Shown piece after piece: positions 17,544 to 26,367 of a stretch of DNA of 64,000 nt (the first letter of the stretch is position 1; the number at the start of each line of letters is the position of its first letter). The notes under the pieces were generated by a model. The model was not told where the DNA came from. It was given only the letters and a program-made list of their open reading frames with translations, and did not search any database. Position numbers and translations under genes: made by a program. This stretch comes from Sphingobium sp. (GTDB lineage: Bacteria; Pseudomonadota; Alphaproteobacteria; Sphingomonadales; Sphingomonadaceae). The stretch spans positions 62,001 through 126,000 of the forward strand of contig QFQF01000008.1 in NCBI GenBank assembly GCA_003248935.1. The letters are read 5' to 3'.

Positions 17544-17564
17544 CGATCTGATTCAATCAGATCG
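17544..17564. terminator. Perfect hairpin downstream of polA
   Basis: CGATCTGAT / ATCAGATCG arms (9 bp) around a 3-base loop, immediately after the polA stop. There is no U-run on the minus strand, so it is either a weak or Rho-assisted terminator or an RNA 3'-end stabiliser. Confidence 0.45.
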
Positions 17565-17573
17565 GGAACCGGT

Positions 17574-20408
17574 CTAGTGCGCCGCGCCCCAACTGGGGCC
17601 GATGCCAATTTCGACGCCCAGCGGCACGGATAGCCTGACCACCGGTTCCGCCGCGCCCGCCATCGTCTGGCGGATGACGGCGCTGGCCGCTTCCACGTCA
17701 CCCTCCGGCAGCTCGAACACAAGTTCGTCGTGGACCTGCAGCAGCATCTTCACCTCGGGCAGGCCCGCCGCCTCCAGCGCTGGTCCCATGCGGGCCATGG
17801 CCCGCTTGATGATGTCGGCGCTGGTGCCCTGGATCGGGGCGTTGATCGCGGCACGCTCGGCGCCCTGCCGCTCATGCTGGACTGACGCACGGATGCGCGG
17901 AAACCATGTCTTCCGCCCGAACAGGGTTTCGGTGTAGCCACGGCTGCGCGCCTTCTCCAGCGTCTCGTTGATATAGACGCTGATGCCCGGGAAACGCTCG
18001 TAATAGCGCACGATCATGTCCTGCGCTTCCTCCGGCGTGATCTCCAGCCGCTGCGCCAGACCCCAGCGGGAAATGCCGTAGAGGATCGCGAAGTTGATCG
18101 TCTTCGCCCGGCCGCGCGTGTCGCGATTAACCTCGCCGAACAATTCCCCGGCGGTGCGGGCGTGAATGTCCTCGCCCTTTTCGAATGCATCCTTCAGCGC
18201 CGGGACATCCGCCATGTGCGCGGCAAGGCGCAGTTCAATCTGGCTGTAGTCGGCGGCCAGGATGACATTGCCCGGCTCGGCGACGAAGGCGTGGCGAATC
18301 TGCCGCCCGGTCTCGGTGCGGATCGGGATGTTCTGAAGGTTGGGATCATTGGACGAGAGCCGCCCTGTCTGCGCGCCGGTCAGCGAGTAACTGGTATGCA
18401 CCCGGCCGGTCATGAGGTTGATCTGCTGCTGCAGCGCGTCGGTATAGGTCGACCTGAGCTTCGAAAGCTGCCGCCAGTCCAGCACCTTGCCCGAAATCTC
18501 GGAGCCCTCCGCCTTCAGCTTCTCGAGGATGGTGACGTCGGTCGAATAGGCGCCCGACTTCCCCTTCTTGCCCCCTTTCAGGCCCAGCTTGTCGAACAGG
18601 ATCGCCCCCAGTTGCTGGGTCGATCCAATGACGAAGGGCTGACCGGCAAGCGCGTGAATTTCACCCTCCAGCTTCGCGATGCCGTCGGTAAACTCGGCGG
18701 AGAGACGAGAGAGCTGTTCGCGGTCCACCTTGATGCCGGTCCGCTCCATTTTCGCGATCACGGGCACAAGCGGCCGGTCGACCATTTCGTAGATACGGGT
18801 CGCGCCCTCCTGATGCAGGCGGGACTTGTAGAGCGTCCACAGGCGCAAGGTGACGTCGGCGTCCTCCGCCGCATAGGCCGTCGCCCGGTCGAGCGGCGCC
18901 TCGGCGAAGCTGATCTGGCTCTTGCCTGTGCCGACGACGTCCTTGAAGCTGATGCAGGTGTGGCCAAGATGGGTCTTTGCGGCCTCATCCATGCCATGCC
19001 CGGCAAGGCTCTGTCCGGCATCGAGGTCGAAGCTCATCACGATGGCGTCGTCGAACGGCGCGACGATGATGCCGTGGCGGGCCAGCACGGTCAGGTCATA
19101 TTTGAGGTTCAGGCCGACCTTGAGGACGCTGTCATCCTCCAGCACCAGCTTCAGCTTCGCGATGACGAGATCGAGGGGAAGCTGCGGCGGCTTTTCAGCG
19201 AACATGTCGCGGGTGCCATGGCCGACGGGAATGTAACAGGCTTTGTTGGGGCCGGTCGCGAGGCTGATACCGACGAGGTCGGCGGATACGGCGTCGAGCG
19301 CGCTCGTCTCGGTATCGAAGGCGATGATCCCGTCCGCATAGGCAGCGGCGATCCAGCGGTCGAGCGCCTCTTCCGTAACGACGGTCTCATAGGCGTCGCG
19401 GTCGATCGGCGGCGCCTGCTCCAGCACCGGCGCTGAGGGTGGTGTCGCGGCGGTGGCGGCAGCGGACACGGCAGCCATGGCGACGGCCGCGCTGGCGGGC
19501 GAAGCCCCGCCGCCGCCGCCGCCGCCCAGACGCCCGAGCAGAGCCTTGAACCCGTGATGCTCCAGAAACGCGCGCAGCGGTTCCTCCGGGATGCCCTTGA
19601 GCGTCAGATCGTCGAGCGGTTCGGGCAGGTCCATACTGGAATGCAGCGCAACCAGCTTGCGGGAGAGGCGCGCCATGTCCTCGTGCGCGATCAGGTTCTC
19701 CTGCATCTTCGACTTCTTCATGCCCGGCGCAGCGGCCAGCACGGCGTCGAGATCGCCATATTCGGTGATCAGCTTCGACGCTGTCTTGGGGCCGATGCCC
19801 GGCACGCCCGGTACATTGTCGACGCTGTCGCCCATCAGCGCCAGCACGTCGCCCAGTTGCTCGGGCTGTACGCCGAACTTGCCCATAACATAGTCGGCGC
19901 CGCGCCGCTCGTTCTTCATCGTATCGTACATGTCGACGCCGGGCTGGATCAGCTGCATCAGGTCCTTGTCGGAACTGACGATGGTGACGTTCCAGCCGGC
20001 ACGGACGGCGGCAAGCGTGTAGCTGGCGATGATGTCGTCCGCCTCGAAACCCAGTTCCTCGATGCAGGGCAGGGAGAAGGCCCGGGTGGCGTCGCGGATC
20101 ATCGGGAACTGGGGGACCAGATCCTCGGGCGGCGGCGGCCGGTTCGCCTTGTACTGGTCGTAGAGATCGTTGCGGAAGGTCTTCGACGACTTGTCGAGGA
20201 CGACGGCGAGGTGCGTCGGTCCATCCGCCTTGTCGAGTTCCGCCGCAAGCTTCCACAGCATGGCGGTATAGCCATAGACCGCGCCGACCGGCTGACCGTG
20301 CCGGTTGGTGAGTGGCGGAAGCTGGTGATAGGCACGGAAGATATAGCCGCTGCCGTCGACCAGATAGAGATGGTTGGGCTTCCCGGCGGGATTCGGAGTA
20401 TCGGACAT
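17574..20408 (-). CDS. polA: DNA polymerase I
   Basis: 944 aa, three domains. 5'-3' exonuclease (1-~295): YLVDGSGYIFRAYHQLPPL, GFEADDIIASY, SSDKDLMQLI, VPGIGPKTASKL. 3'-5' exonuclease (~330-530) appears active: FDTETSAL carries the DxE pair and later ADVTLRLW follows AYAAEDADV. Polymerase (~560-944): VILAADYSQIELRLAA (motif A), RGRAKTINFAILYGIS (motif B), LLQVHDELVFELP (motif C). A Gly6-plus-Ala/Pro linker near residues 300-340 joins the first two domains. Replication repair and Okazaki fragment processing. Confidence 0.98.
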   Translation of the reverse strand: MSDTPNPAGKPNHLYLVDGSGYIFRAYHQLPPLTNRHGQPVGAVYGYTAMLWKLAAELDKADGPTHLAVVLDKSSKTFRNDLYDQYKANRPPPPEDLVPQFPMIRDATRAFSLPCIEELGFEADDIIASYTLAAVRAGWNVTIVSSDKDLMQLIQPGVDMYDTMKNERRGADYVMGKFGVQPEQLGDVLALMGDSVDNVPGVPGIGPKTASKLITEYGDLDAVLAAAPGMKKSKMQENLIAHEDMARLSRKLVALHSSMDLPEPLDDLTLKGIPEEPLRAFLEHHGFKALLGRLGGGGGGGASPASAAVAMAAVSAAATAATPPSAPVLEQAPPIDRDAYETVVTEEALDRWIAAAYADGIIAFDTETSALDAVSADLVGISLATGPNKACYIPVGHGTRDMFAEKPPQLPLDLVIAKLKLVLEDDSVLKVGLNLKYDLTVLARHGIIVAPFDDAIVMSFDLDAGQSLAGHGMDEAAKTHLGHTCISFKDVVGTGKSQISFAEAPLDRATAYAAEDADVTLRLWTLYKSRLHQEGATRIYEMVDRPLVPVIAKMERTGIKVDREQLSRLSAEFTDGIAKLEGEIHALAGQPFVIGSTQQLGAILFDKLGLKGGKKGKSGAYSTDVTILEKLKAEGSEISGKVLDWRQLSKLRSTYTDALQQQINLMTGRVHTSYSLTGAQTGRLSSNDPNLQNIPIRTETGRQIRHAFVAEPGNVILAADYSQIELRLAAHMADVPALKDAFEKGEDIHARTAGELFGEVNRDTRGRAKTINFAILYGISRWGLAQRLEITPEEAQDMIVRYYERFPGISVYINETLEKARSRGYTETLFGRKTWFPRIRASVQHERQGAERAAINAPIQGTSADIIKRAMARMGPALEAAGLPEVKMLLQVHDELVFELPEGDVEAASAVIRQTMAGAAEPVVRLSVPLGVEIGIGPSWGAAH

Positions 20409-20450
20409 GGGCAGGGGATAGCCGCTAACGCGCCGCGCCTCCAGTGCTCC

Positions 20451-21641
20451 TCAACTCTTGTCGTGGTTCTCCGCGACGGCACGCGACACCGCCTGCATCA
20501 GGGCCCAGCGTTCCGGGATCGCAACCGTCGTGCTTCCGATCATGACCGCGATGGCATAGCTGGTGCCGTCCGGCGCGGTCATGATGCCGACATCGTTATA
20601 GCCGGTCGAGCGCGGCGCCAGATCCTGCCCGGTGCCGGTCTTGTGCGCATAATGCCAGCCAAAGGGCACCCCGCCCTTCACCCGTTGCGGCCCGGTCTTC
20701 GCCTGCGCCATGGTGGACAGCAGATACTGGGTTGAGTTCGGCGACAGCATCTCGCCGCGCTTCAGTTTCGCGAGCGCCGTCACGATGCCGATCGGCGCGG
20801 CGCCGTCGGGCGGATTGGCGAGATAGGCGTCGAGAGCCTTTTCGCGCGCGGAGCGGGGCAGATTTGCGCGCGCCGTGTAGAAATTCCGGCCGATCGAATA
20901 GCTGGGGTTCCAGTCCAGTCCGGCGGTCGTGCTTTGCAGCAGGCGCTCGCCCGGCCCGAAGCGGATGGTCGAGATGAAACGCCGGGCGAGATAGCCGCGT
21001 ACCGCCTCCGGCCCGCCGCCCTTGCGCAGCATCATGTCGTTGGCGGTGTTGTCGCTCTCCGTCATCGCCCGGCGGAACAGGTCGTTATAGGTGGTCGCGT
21101 AACCGTCCTTGCCGACCATGGCCGCCAGCGGCTGGTGGAACAGGGTGAGGTCAGAGCGGGTGACGGTGACAGTGTCGCTCATCCTCAGCTTGCCGCGATC
21201 GACATTGTCGAGGAGGTTCATCGCCACCCACAGCTTCGACACGCTCTGCTGCGGATAGAGCTTCGAACCATTATAGGCGACGACCCAGTCGGCATCGACG
21301 CGCTTCACCGCGATGCCGACATCGCCGTTGAAGTTGCGGCCGAGCGACTGGATGATCGAGACGAGCGCCGGAGACGGCTTGACGCGCGGGCTGTAATCCT
21401 GGGCGGGCAGCGGCGGATTGGCGACCGGACGCACGGGCGCCGCCTGCGTGACCGGGCGCGGGGTGGCCGGACCGACGCAGGCCGCCAGCGCGATCGCGAT
21501 GGAAAGACCGGCGATCGTCTTGCCGGCCAGCCCTCTGGGCGCGCGCCCACGACGAATGACAATGCGATCGGCGTTCGCACGCCGTACAGAACCCCGCACC
21601 GAATTTCCTTTTGCCCGCAGTTTCAGCACCATAGCATCCAT
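20451..21641 (-). CDS. Class-A beta-lactamase-like lipoprotein (serine hydrolase)
   Basis: 396 aa. A signal/lipobox appears late (IALAAC, Cys55), preceded by a basic N-terminus. Penicillin-binding motifs: SVSK with Ser133, SDN at 196-198, KTG at 334-336 (HKTGTG). This is the serine beta-lactamase/DD-peptidase fold. I do not see the ExxLN omega-loop motif that gives class A enzymes rapid deacylation, so it may be a PBP-like or low-activity enzyme. ATG at 21641 is preceded by GGTGGGTG; an adjacent GTG and a later ATG are alternatives. Confidence 0.8.
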   Translation of the reverse strand: MDAMVLKLRAKGNSVRGSVRRANADRIVIRRGRAPRGLAGKTIAGLSIAIALAACVGPATPRPVTQAAPVRPVANPPLPAQDYSPRVKPSPALVSIIQSLGRNFNGDVGIAVKRVDADWVVAYNGSKLYPQQSVSKLWVAMNLLDNVDRGKLRMSDTVTVTRSDLTLFHQPLAAMVGKDGYATTYNDLFRRAMTESDNTANDMMLRKGGGPEAVRGYLARRFISTIRFGPGERLLQSTTAGLDWNPSYSIGRNFYTARANLPRSAREKALDAYLANPPDGAAPIGIVTALAKLKRGEMLSPNSTQYLLSTMAQAKTGPQRVKGGVPFGWHYAHKTGTGQDLAPRSTGYNDVGIMTAPDGTSYAIAVMIGSTTVAIPERWALMQAVSRAVAENHDKS

Positions 21642-21763
21642 CACCCACCGTCAAGGCAAGCAGTTTTGCGACGGATGATTCTCTAAACACGATGTAAGGA
21701 GCCTTAACGCCCTCTCGCAACCCGCTCATCGGCGGTTAAAGCCACCGGCCTCAGGATAGGCGC

Positions 21764-22624
21764 ATGACGATCGACAACGGGATGACGAGACGCGACATGA
21801 TCGGCCGGATGGTCGCGGGTGGTGTTGCGCTTGGCCTGGGCGTGGCTTCTGCTCCCGCGCGGGCAACGGCCTTTGCGTCGAGACGGATCGCAGTGACGGT
21901 GCGCGGCTCCGGCCCGGATGTACTGATGATCCCCGGCCTCGCCAGCGGACCCGGCATCTGGAACGGCGCGGTCGCGGCAGTGCCGGGCTATCGCTATCAC
22001 CTGATCCAGGTCAGGGGATTTGCGGGCCTCGCGCCCGACGCCAACGCCGCCGGTGCCCTGCTCCAGCCGCTGATGACGGACATCGTGCGCTATGCGGCCA
22101 CGGCGGGTCTTGTCCGCCCCGCTGTCGTTGGCCACTCGATGGGCGGCACACTCGCGATGATGGCGGCGCTGCGCGGCATGGTCGGCCGCGTGATGGTGGT
22201 GGACATGCTGCCAGCCGGCGCGGGCATGGTCGGCGGCACGACCAGCGGCATGGGCTATCTCGCCGACCAGCTTGGCCAGTTCGTCACCGGGACGAAGGCG
22301 GGACGGGAGATGTTCGCCGACATGCTGGCACGCCAGCCCGGCGCGCAGGGCAGTGATCCAGACGTCATCGCCCGCGCGCTGACCGAACTGGCGCATACCG
22401 ACCTTGCGCCGCAACTCCCCAGGATGGCGGTGCCGATGCGGATCGTGTACGCCGTACCCGGCGATGCCGACGGTCGCGCGGCAGCGATTCAGCGCTACAG
22501 GGCCGCCTATGCCGGAGTGCGGACGGCCAGCCTGCTTCCGATCGGTCCCAGCGGTCATATGGTGATGGCCGACCAGCCCGCCGCCTTCGCGCAGGCCCTG
22601 CGTACATTCCTGAAGCCGTCCTGA
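21764..22624 (+). CDS. Tat-exported alpha/beta-hydrolase
   Basis: 286 aa. Tat signal: MTRRDMIGRMVAGGVALGLG then ASAPARATA. Hydrolase core: SGPDVLMIPGLASGPGIWNG (oxyanion region), YHLIQVRGFAG, nucleophile VVGHSMGGTLAM, and the late SGHMVMADQPAAFAQAL with the catalytic His. Substrate unknown. A short gap with a plausible promoter precedes it, as polA-side genes run away. No partner gene evident. Confidence 0.87.
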   Translation: MTIDNGMTRRDMIGRMVAGGVALGLGVASAPARATAFASRRIAVTVRGSGPDVLMIPGLASGPGIWNGAVAAVPGYRYHLIQVRGFAGLAPDANAAGALLQPLMTDIVRYAATAGLVRPAVVGHSMGGTLAMMAALRGMVGRVMVVDMLPAGAGMVGGTTSGMGYLADQLGQFVTGTKAGREMFADMLARQPGAQGSDPDVIARALTELAHTDLAPQLPRMAVPMRIVYAVPGDADGRAAAIQRYRAAYAGVRTASLLPIGPSGHMVMADQPAAFAQALRTFLKPS

Positions 22625-22721
22625 TCCCCGTATCGATTTTCCGGCGCGTTTGACGCCGGTCAAATCATGCCTGCCGCGCTCAGGTTAGAACGACTGCATT
22701 CCCACAGGGAGGGCAGTTTCC

Positions 22722-23135
22722 ATGACCGCGCAATTCCCCATCGAACAGTTCATCGTCGCCAGCCCGCGCGTCGCGTTGCGCGGGGAATATGGCCGGGTCT
22801 TCGACCTGCATCCTGCGCTCTACGGCCTGACCGTCGGCGCCTATCTCGCCTATCTCGGCGTGATGGCAGTCGCGTTCATGGCGCCCGACCTTGTCATTCC
22901 GATGGCGATCTTCGTGCTGTTCGTGATCGCCGGCTTCGGAACCCCGGCGCTCTGGGCGCGGACCGCTTCTCCGCCCCCGGGGCGCCGGCCGGACTGGGAC
23001 AGCTTCATGCGCGATGGCTTTGAATGCATGACCGGCCACCTCTCCGGCCGCCAGACGGCTGTGCAGGTGCTGATCATGCCTGCCCTGATCCTGGTCTGGG
23101 GTATCTGCATCGCGATCATCGCCGCCAACGTCTGA
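22722..23135 (+). CDS. Small membrane protein of unknown function (137 aa)
   Basis: Strong SD (GGGAGGG) before the ATG. Hydrophobic segments: LTVGAYLAYLGVMAVAFM and LVIPMAIFVLFVIAGF in the middle, and VLIMPALILVWGICIAIIAA at the C-terminus, so three membrane spans. A cytoplasmic-type loop (SPPPGRRPDWDSFMRDGFEC) links them. No recognised family. A good intrinsic terminator follows immediately, so it is its own transcription unit. Confidence 0.75.
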   Translation: MTAQFPIEQFIVASPRVALRGEYGRVFDLHPALYGLTVGAYLAYLGVMAVAFMAPDLVIPMAIFVLFVIAGFGTPALWARTASPPPGRRPDWDSFMRDGFECMTGHLSGRQTAVQVLIMPALILVWGICIAIIAANV

Positions 23136-23180
23136 CACGAACCCGCCGATGCGCCGGTCAGCGCATCACCTCCTCGACCT

Positions 23181-23218
23181 TGGGCGCGTGTGGAACCCCC
23201 TCACGCGCCCATTTTTTC
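23181..23218 (+). terminator. Intrinsic terminator
   Basis: TGGGCGCGTG / CACGCGCCCA stem of 10 bp (23181-23190 with 23202-23211), 11-base loop, then ATTTTTTC on the plus strand. It ends the 22722 gene and touches the nadB stop from the other side. Confidence 0.9.
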
Positions 23219-24836
23219 AGGGCACCAGAACGGTGTCGACCGCCTGCTGCAGCATGTCGGGATAGTCGAGCGTGTAGTGGAGGCCCCGGCTTTCCTTCCG
23301 GTGGAGTGCGGAGCGGACGATCAGCCGGGCCACCTCCAACAGGTTTCGAAGCTCGATGAGGTCCGGCGTCACGCGGAAATTGCCGTAATAATCGTCAACC
23401 TCCTGCGCGAGCAGGTTGACGCGGTGCAGGGCGCGCTCCAGTCGCTTCGTGGTGCGGACGATACCGACATAGTCCCACATGAAGCGGCGGATTTCCTTCC
23501 AGTTGTGCTGGACGATGACCTCCTCGTCCGAATCGGTGACGCGGCTCTCGTCCCACGCCCGGATGGCCGGAGGCGAAGGCAATTCGTCCCAGTGCGCGAG
23601 GATGTGGCGCGCTGCGGCCTCGCCGAAGACGAAGCATTCGAGCAGCGAGTTGGACGCAAGACGATTGGCGCCGTGCAGGCCGCTCTCCGTAACCTCACCG
23701 GCCGCATAGAGTCCGGGCAGGTCGGTCCTGCCGTCCAGATCGATGATCACCCCGCCACAGGTGTAATGCTGCGCCGGAACGACCGGGATCGGCTCCTTCG
23801 TGATGTCGATGTCCAGATCGAGCAGCCGCGCATAGATCGTCGGAAAATGCTCCTTCACGAACTCGGGCGGCTTGTGACTGATGTCGAGGTGGACATAGTC
23901 GAGGCCAAGGCGCTTGATCTCATGGTCGATGGCGCGCGCCACGACATCGCGGGGGGCGAGTTCGCCACGACTGTCGAAGCGGTCCATGAACCGCTTGCCG
24001 CCACCGGGCACGCCGGGCGGCAGCTTCAGGTGCCCGCCCTCGCCGCGCACGGCCTCGGTAATCAGGAAGTTCTTGACCTCCAGATTGTAGAGGCAGGTCG
24101 GGTGGAACTGGTTCATCTCCATGTTGGAGACGCGGCAACCCGCGCGCCAGGCCATGGCGATGCCGTCGCCGGTGGCGCCGCGCGGCGCGGTCGAGAAGAG
24201 GTAGGTGCGTCCCGCCCCGCCCGTGCACAGGATCGTCGCGCGCCCGAGGATGGCGTCGACATGCTTGGTCTTGCGGTTGAAGGCGTAGACGCCCCAGACA
24301 TGACCGTCGCCGGAATATTTCTCGCCATGGCGTGAGGTGATGAGGTCGATGGCGACCATGTCCGGCAACAGCGTGATGTTCGGGTTCGCCTGCGCCGCGG
24401 CGATCAGGGCGCGCTGCACGGCCGCGCCTGTGGCATCGTCGACATGGACGATACGGCGATGGCTGTGCCCCCCCTCCCGCGTCAGGTGCCAGCGTTCGCC
24501 GAACGCGTCGCCCGCACCGTCATGCTCGGTATTGAACGGCACGCCGAGTTCGGCGAGCCGCTCAATCGCAGCGGGCGCATTGCCAACCACGAACTCCACC
24601 GTCTCCCGGTTGTTGAGGCCGGCGCCCGCGACCATCGTGTCCTCGACATGGCTGGCGAAGCTGTCACCCGCGTCGAGAACGGCGGCTATGCCGCCTTGCG
24701 CCCAGTTGGTCGAACCGCCATCGACCGCGCCCTTGGCGAGCACCAGAACCTTCTTGTCCTGCGCCAGGGTGATCGCGGCGGTCAGGCCGGCGGCGCCGGA
24801 ACCGATGATAACGACATCGTAGGTGGAAGTGGGCAT
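23217..24836 (-). CDS. nadB: L-aspartate oxidase
   Basis: 539 aa. FAD-binding VVIIGSGAAGLTAAITLAQ at residues 8-26, GGSTNWAQGGIAAVLD, HSRRIVHVDDATG-like block, HYTCGGVIIDLDGRTDLPGLYAAGE and RLASNSLLECFVFGEAAA, all characteristic of NadB and the succinate dehydrogenase/fumarate reductase flavoprotein family. It oxidises aspartate to iminoaspartate for quinolinate synthase (NAD synthesis). nadA and nadC are not in the window. The ABC ATPase ends 47 bp upstream on the same strand. Confidence 0.95.
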   Translation of the reverse strand: MPTSTYDVVIIGSGAAGLTAAITLAQDKKVLVLAKGAVDGGSTNWAQGGIAAVLDAGDSFASHVEDTMVAGAGLNNRETVEFVVGNAPAAIERLAELGVPFNTEHDGAGDAFGERWHLTREGGHSHRRIVHVDDATGAAVQRALIAAAQANPNITLLPDMVAIDLITSRHGEKYSGDGHVWGVYAFNRKTKHVDAILGRATILCTGGAGRTYLFSTAPRGATGDGIAMAWRAGCRVSNMEMNQFHPTCLYNLEVKNFLITEAVRGEGGHLKLPPGVPGGGKRFMDRFDSRGELAPRDVVARAIDHEIKRLGLDYVHLDISHKPPEFVKEHFPTIYARLLDLDIDITKEPIPVVPAQHYTCGGVIIDLDGRTDLPGLYAAGEVTESGLHGANRLASNSLLECFVFGEAAARHILAHWDELPSPPAIRAWDESRVTDSDEEVIVQHNWKEIRRFMWDYVGIVRTTKRLERALHRVNLLAQEVDDYYGNFRVTPDLIELRNLLEVARLIVRSALHRKESRGLHYTLDYPDMLQQAVDTVLVP

Positions 24837-24883
24837 GTACGTCCTAACGATTATCTTTTTGCCCGGACGACGGGGAGTCGGGG

Positions 24884-25822
24884 CTATGCCGCCGCGCTGG
24901 CGGTGAGGTTCAGGAACACGTCCTCAAGGTCGGGATCGCGCGTGGACACATCGACGATCTGCAGTCCCCGGTCCTGCACGGCGGCCAGCACCTGCCCGGC
25001 GTTCGCCTTGTCCTTCGCATAGGTGATGGTGAGGACACGGCCTGCGGTCAGTTCCACCTTCTCGAAACAGGGCGCCATCGGCACTTCCCCGACATCGCGG
25101 TCGACGGTCACCTGCACCACCTTCTCCTGCGCCATGCCGACCAGTTCGCGGGTCGGCTTGTTGGCGATGAGCCGGCCGTGGTTGATGATGGCGATCCGGT
25201 CACACAGCTGCTCGGCTTCTTCCAGATAATGGGTGGTGAGGACGATCGTGACCCCCTGCTCGTTCAGCTGCTTCACATAGGCCCACAGCTGCTGGCGCAA
25301 CTGGATGTCGACGCCCGCCGTGGGCTCGTCGAGGACCAGGATGGGTGGCGAATGCACCATCGCCTTCGCCACCAGCAGGCGCCGCTTCATGCCGCCCGAC
25401 AGCGTGCGGGCATAGGCGTTCGCCTTGTCCTCCAGATGCACGGCGCGCAGCAATTCCATGGTCCGCCGCTGGTCGCGCGGCACGCCATAATATCCGGCCT
25501 GGTTCTCCAGCGTCTCGGCGGGCGTGAAGAAGGGGTCGAAGACGATCTCCTGCGGCACGATACCGATCGAATTCTTGGCATTGCGCGGATTGGCGTCGAT
25601 ATCGAAGCCCCAGATGCGTGCGGTGCCGCCGCTCTTGTTGACGAGTCCGGCAAGGATGTTGATCAGCGTCGACTTGCCCGCGCCGTTGGGGCCGAGCAGG
25701 CCGAATATCTGCCCCCGGGGCACGTCGAACGTCACACCGTCGAGCGCGCGCTTGCCGCCCTTGTAGACCTTCGTCAGCGAGTCGATTGCGATGGCTGCGG
25801 CGGGCGTCGCGGAGTCTGTCAT
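24884..25822 (-). CDS. ABC transporter ATP-binding protein, ABC-2 (YadG/CcmA-like) type
   Basis: 312 aa. Walker A GPNGAGKST, Q-loop IVPQEI, signature LSGGMKRRLLVA, Walker B ILVLDEPTAGVD, H-loop TTHYLEEAEQLCDR. The GLLGPNGAGKSTLINILAGL start and the C-terminal RDPDLEDVFLNLT match exporters that pair with ABC-2 permeases (drug, polysaccharide or Nod-factor type). No ABC-2 permease lies beside it: nadB is downstream and the MerC gene is divergent. It may work with a distant permease. Confidence 0.93.
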   Translation of the reverse strand: MTDSATPAAAIAIDSLTKVYKGGKRALDGVTFDVPRGQIFGLLGPNGAGKSTLINILAGLVNKSGGTARIWGFDIDANPRNAKNSIGIVPQEIVFDPFFTPAETLENQAGYYGVPRDQRRTMELLRAVHLEDKANAYARTLSGGMKRRLLVAKAMVHSPPILVLDEPTAGVDIQLRQQLWAYVKQLNEQGVTIVLTTHYLEEAEQLCDRIAIINHGRLIANKPTRELVGMAQEKVVQVTVDRDVGEVPMAPCFEKVELTAGRVLTITYAKDKANAGQVLAAVQDRGLQIVDVSTRDPDLEDVFLNLTASAAA

Positions 25823-25875
25823 GGCGGCGTCATAGCGCGCGCGGTTCCGGACGCAAAGCCGATCGCCGGTTTATC

Positions 25876-25900
25876 GCGAATGATATGTTGTATCTTTTCA
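25876..25900. promoter_or_regulatory. Possible metal-regulator box upstream of the MerC-like gene
   Basis: GATA-TGTTG-TATC within ATGATATGTTGTATCTTTT is a short inverted repeat in an AT-rich patch that contrasts with the GC-rich surroundings, 12-30 bases before the chosen start. Position and composition suggest a Fur-superfamily (e.g. Zur) site, but this is inference without a motif scan. Confidence 0.35.
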
Positions 25901-25911
25901 CCGGAGCGCCT

Positions 25912-26292
25912 ATGTGTGCGCCGATGCTGCAGACGGCCCTCTCCAAAGGATTGATCGATCGGATCGCGGTGGGCCTCTCCGGCCTGTGTGCTGCGCATTG
26001 CCTGGCGACGGCCGTTCTGCTGGGCTTGCTGTCTTCGGCCGGCGGCTTTTTCGAGAATCCCGCCTTCCACGAATCGGGCCTGTTCATCGCGATCATCCTG
26101 GGCGCTATCGCGCTCGGCCATGGGGCCCTCAGCCACGGCTTCATGATGCCTGCGGCGATCGGATCGCTGGGGCTTGGCATGATGACCGGCGCGCTCAACC
26201 TGCCGCATGGGTCGGAAGAAAGCCTGTACACGGTGATCGGCGTGGCCGTTCTTGCGCTGGGCCACGACCTCAATCACCGGGCGGGCCACTGA
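25912..26292 (+). CDS. MerC-domain membrane protein
   Basis: 126 aa from ATG 25912, preceded by GGAG at 7 bases; longer in-frame starts exist at 25885 and 25786. Four membrane helices; the first contains GLSGLCAAHCLATAVLLGLL, with the paired Cys of MerC-type mercuric/heavy-metal transporters (C-x-x-x-C-like LCAAHC). Others: GLFIAIILGAIALGHGAL, MPAAIGSLGLGMMTGAL, YTVIGVAVLALGHDLNH. No merR/merA/merT in the window, so this is probably the stand-alone sphingomonad form, possibly linked to zinc or general metal homeostasis. Confidence 0.8.
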   Translation: MCAPMLQTALSKGLIDRIAVGLSGLCAAHCLATAVLLGLLSSAGGFFENPAFHESGLFIAIILGAIALGHGALSHGFMMPAAIGSLGLGMMTGALNLPHGSEESLYTVIGVAVLALGHDLNHRAGH

Positions 26293-26367
26293 CCCGCGAA
26301 TTGCTCTGCCAAAGGGCCGTGTTCACGCTATAGTCGGGCGGATATCGACCTCGCCCGGACAAGCCCC

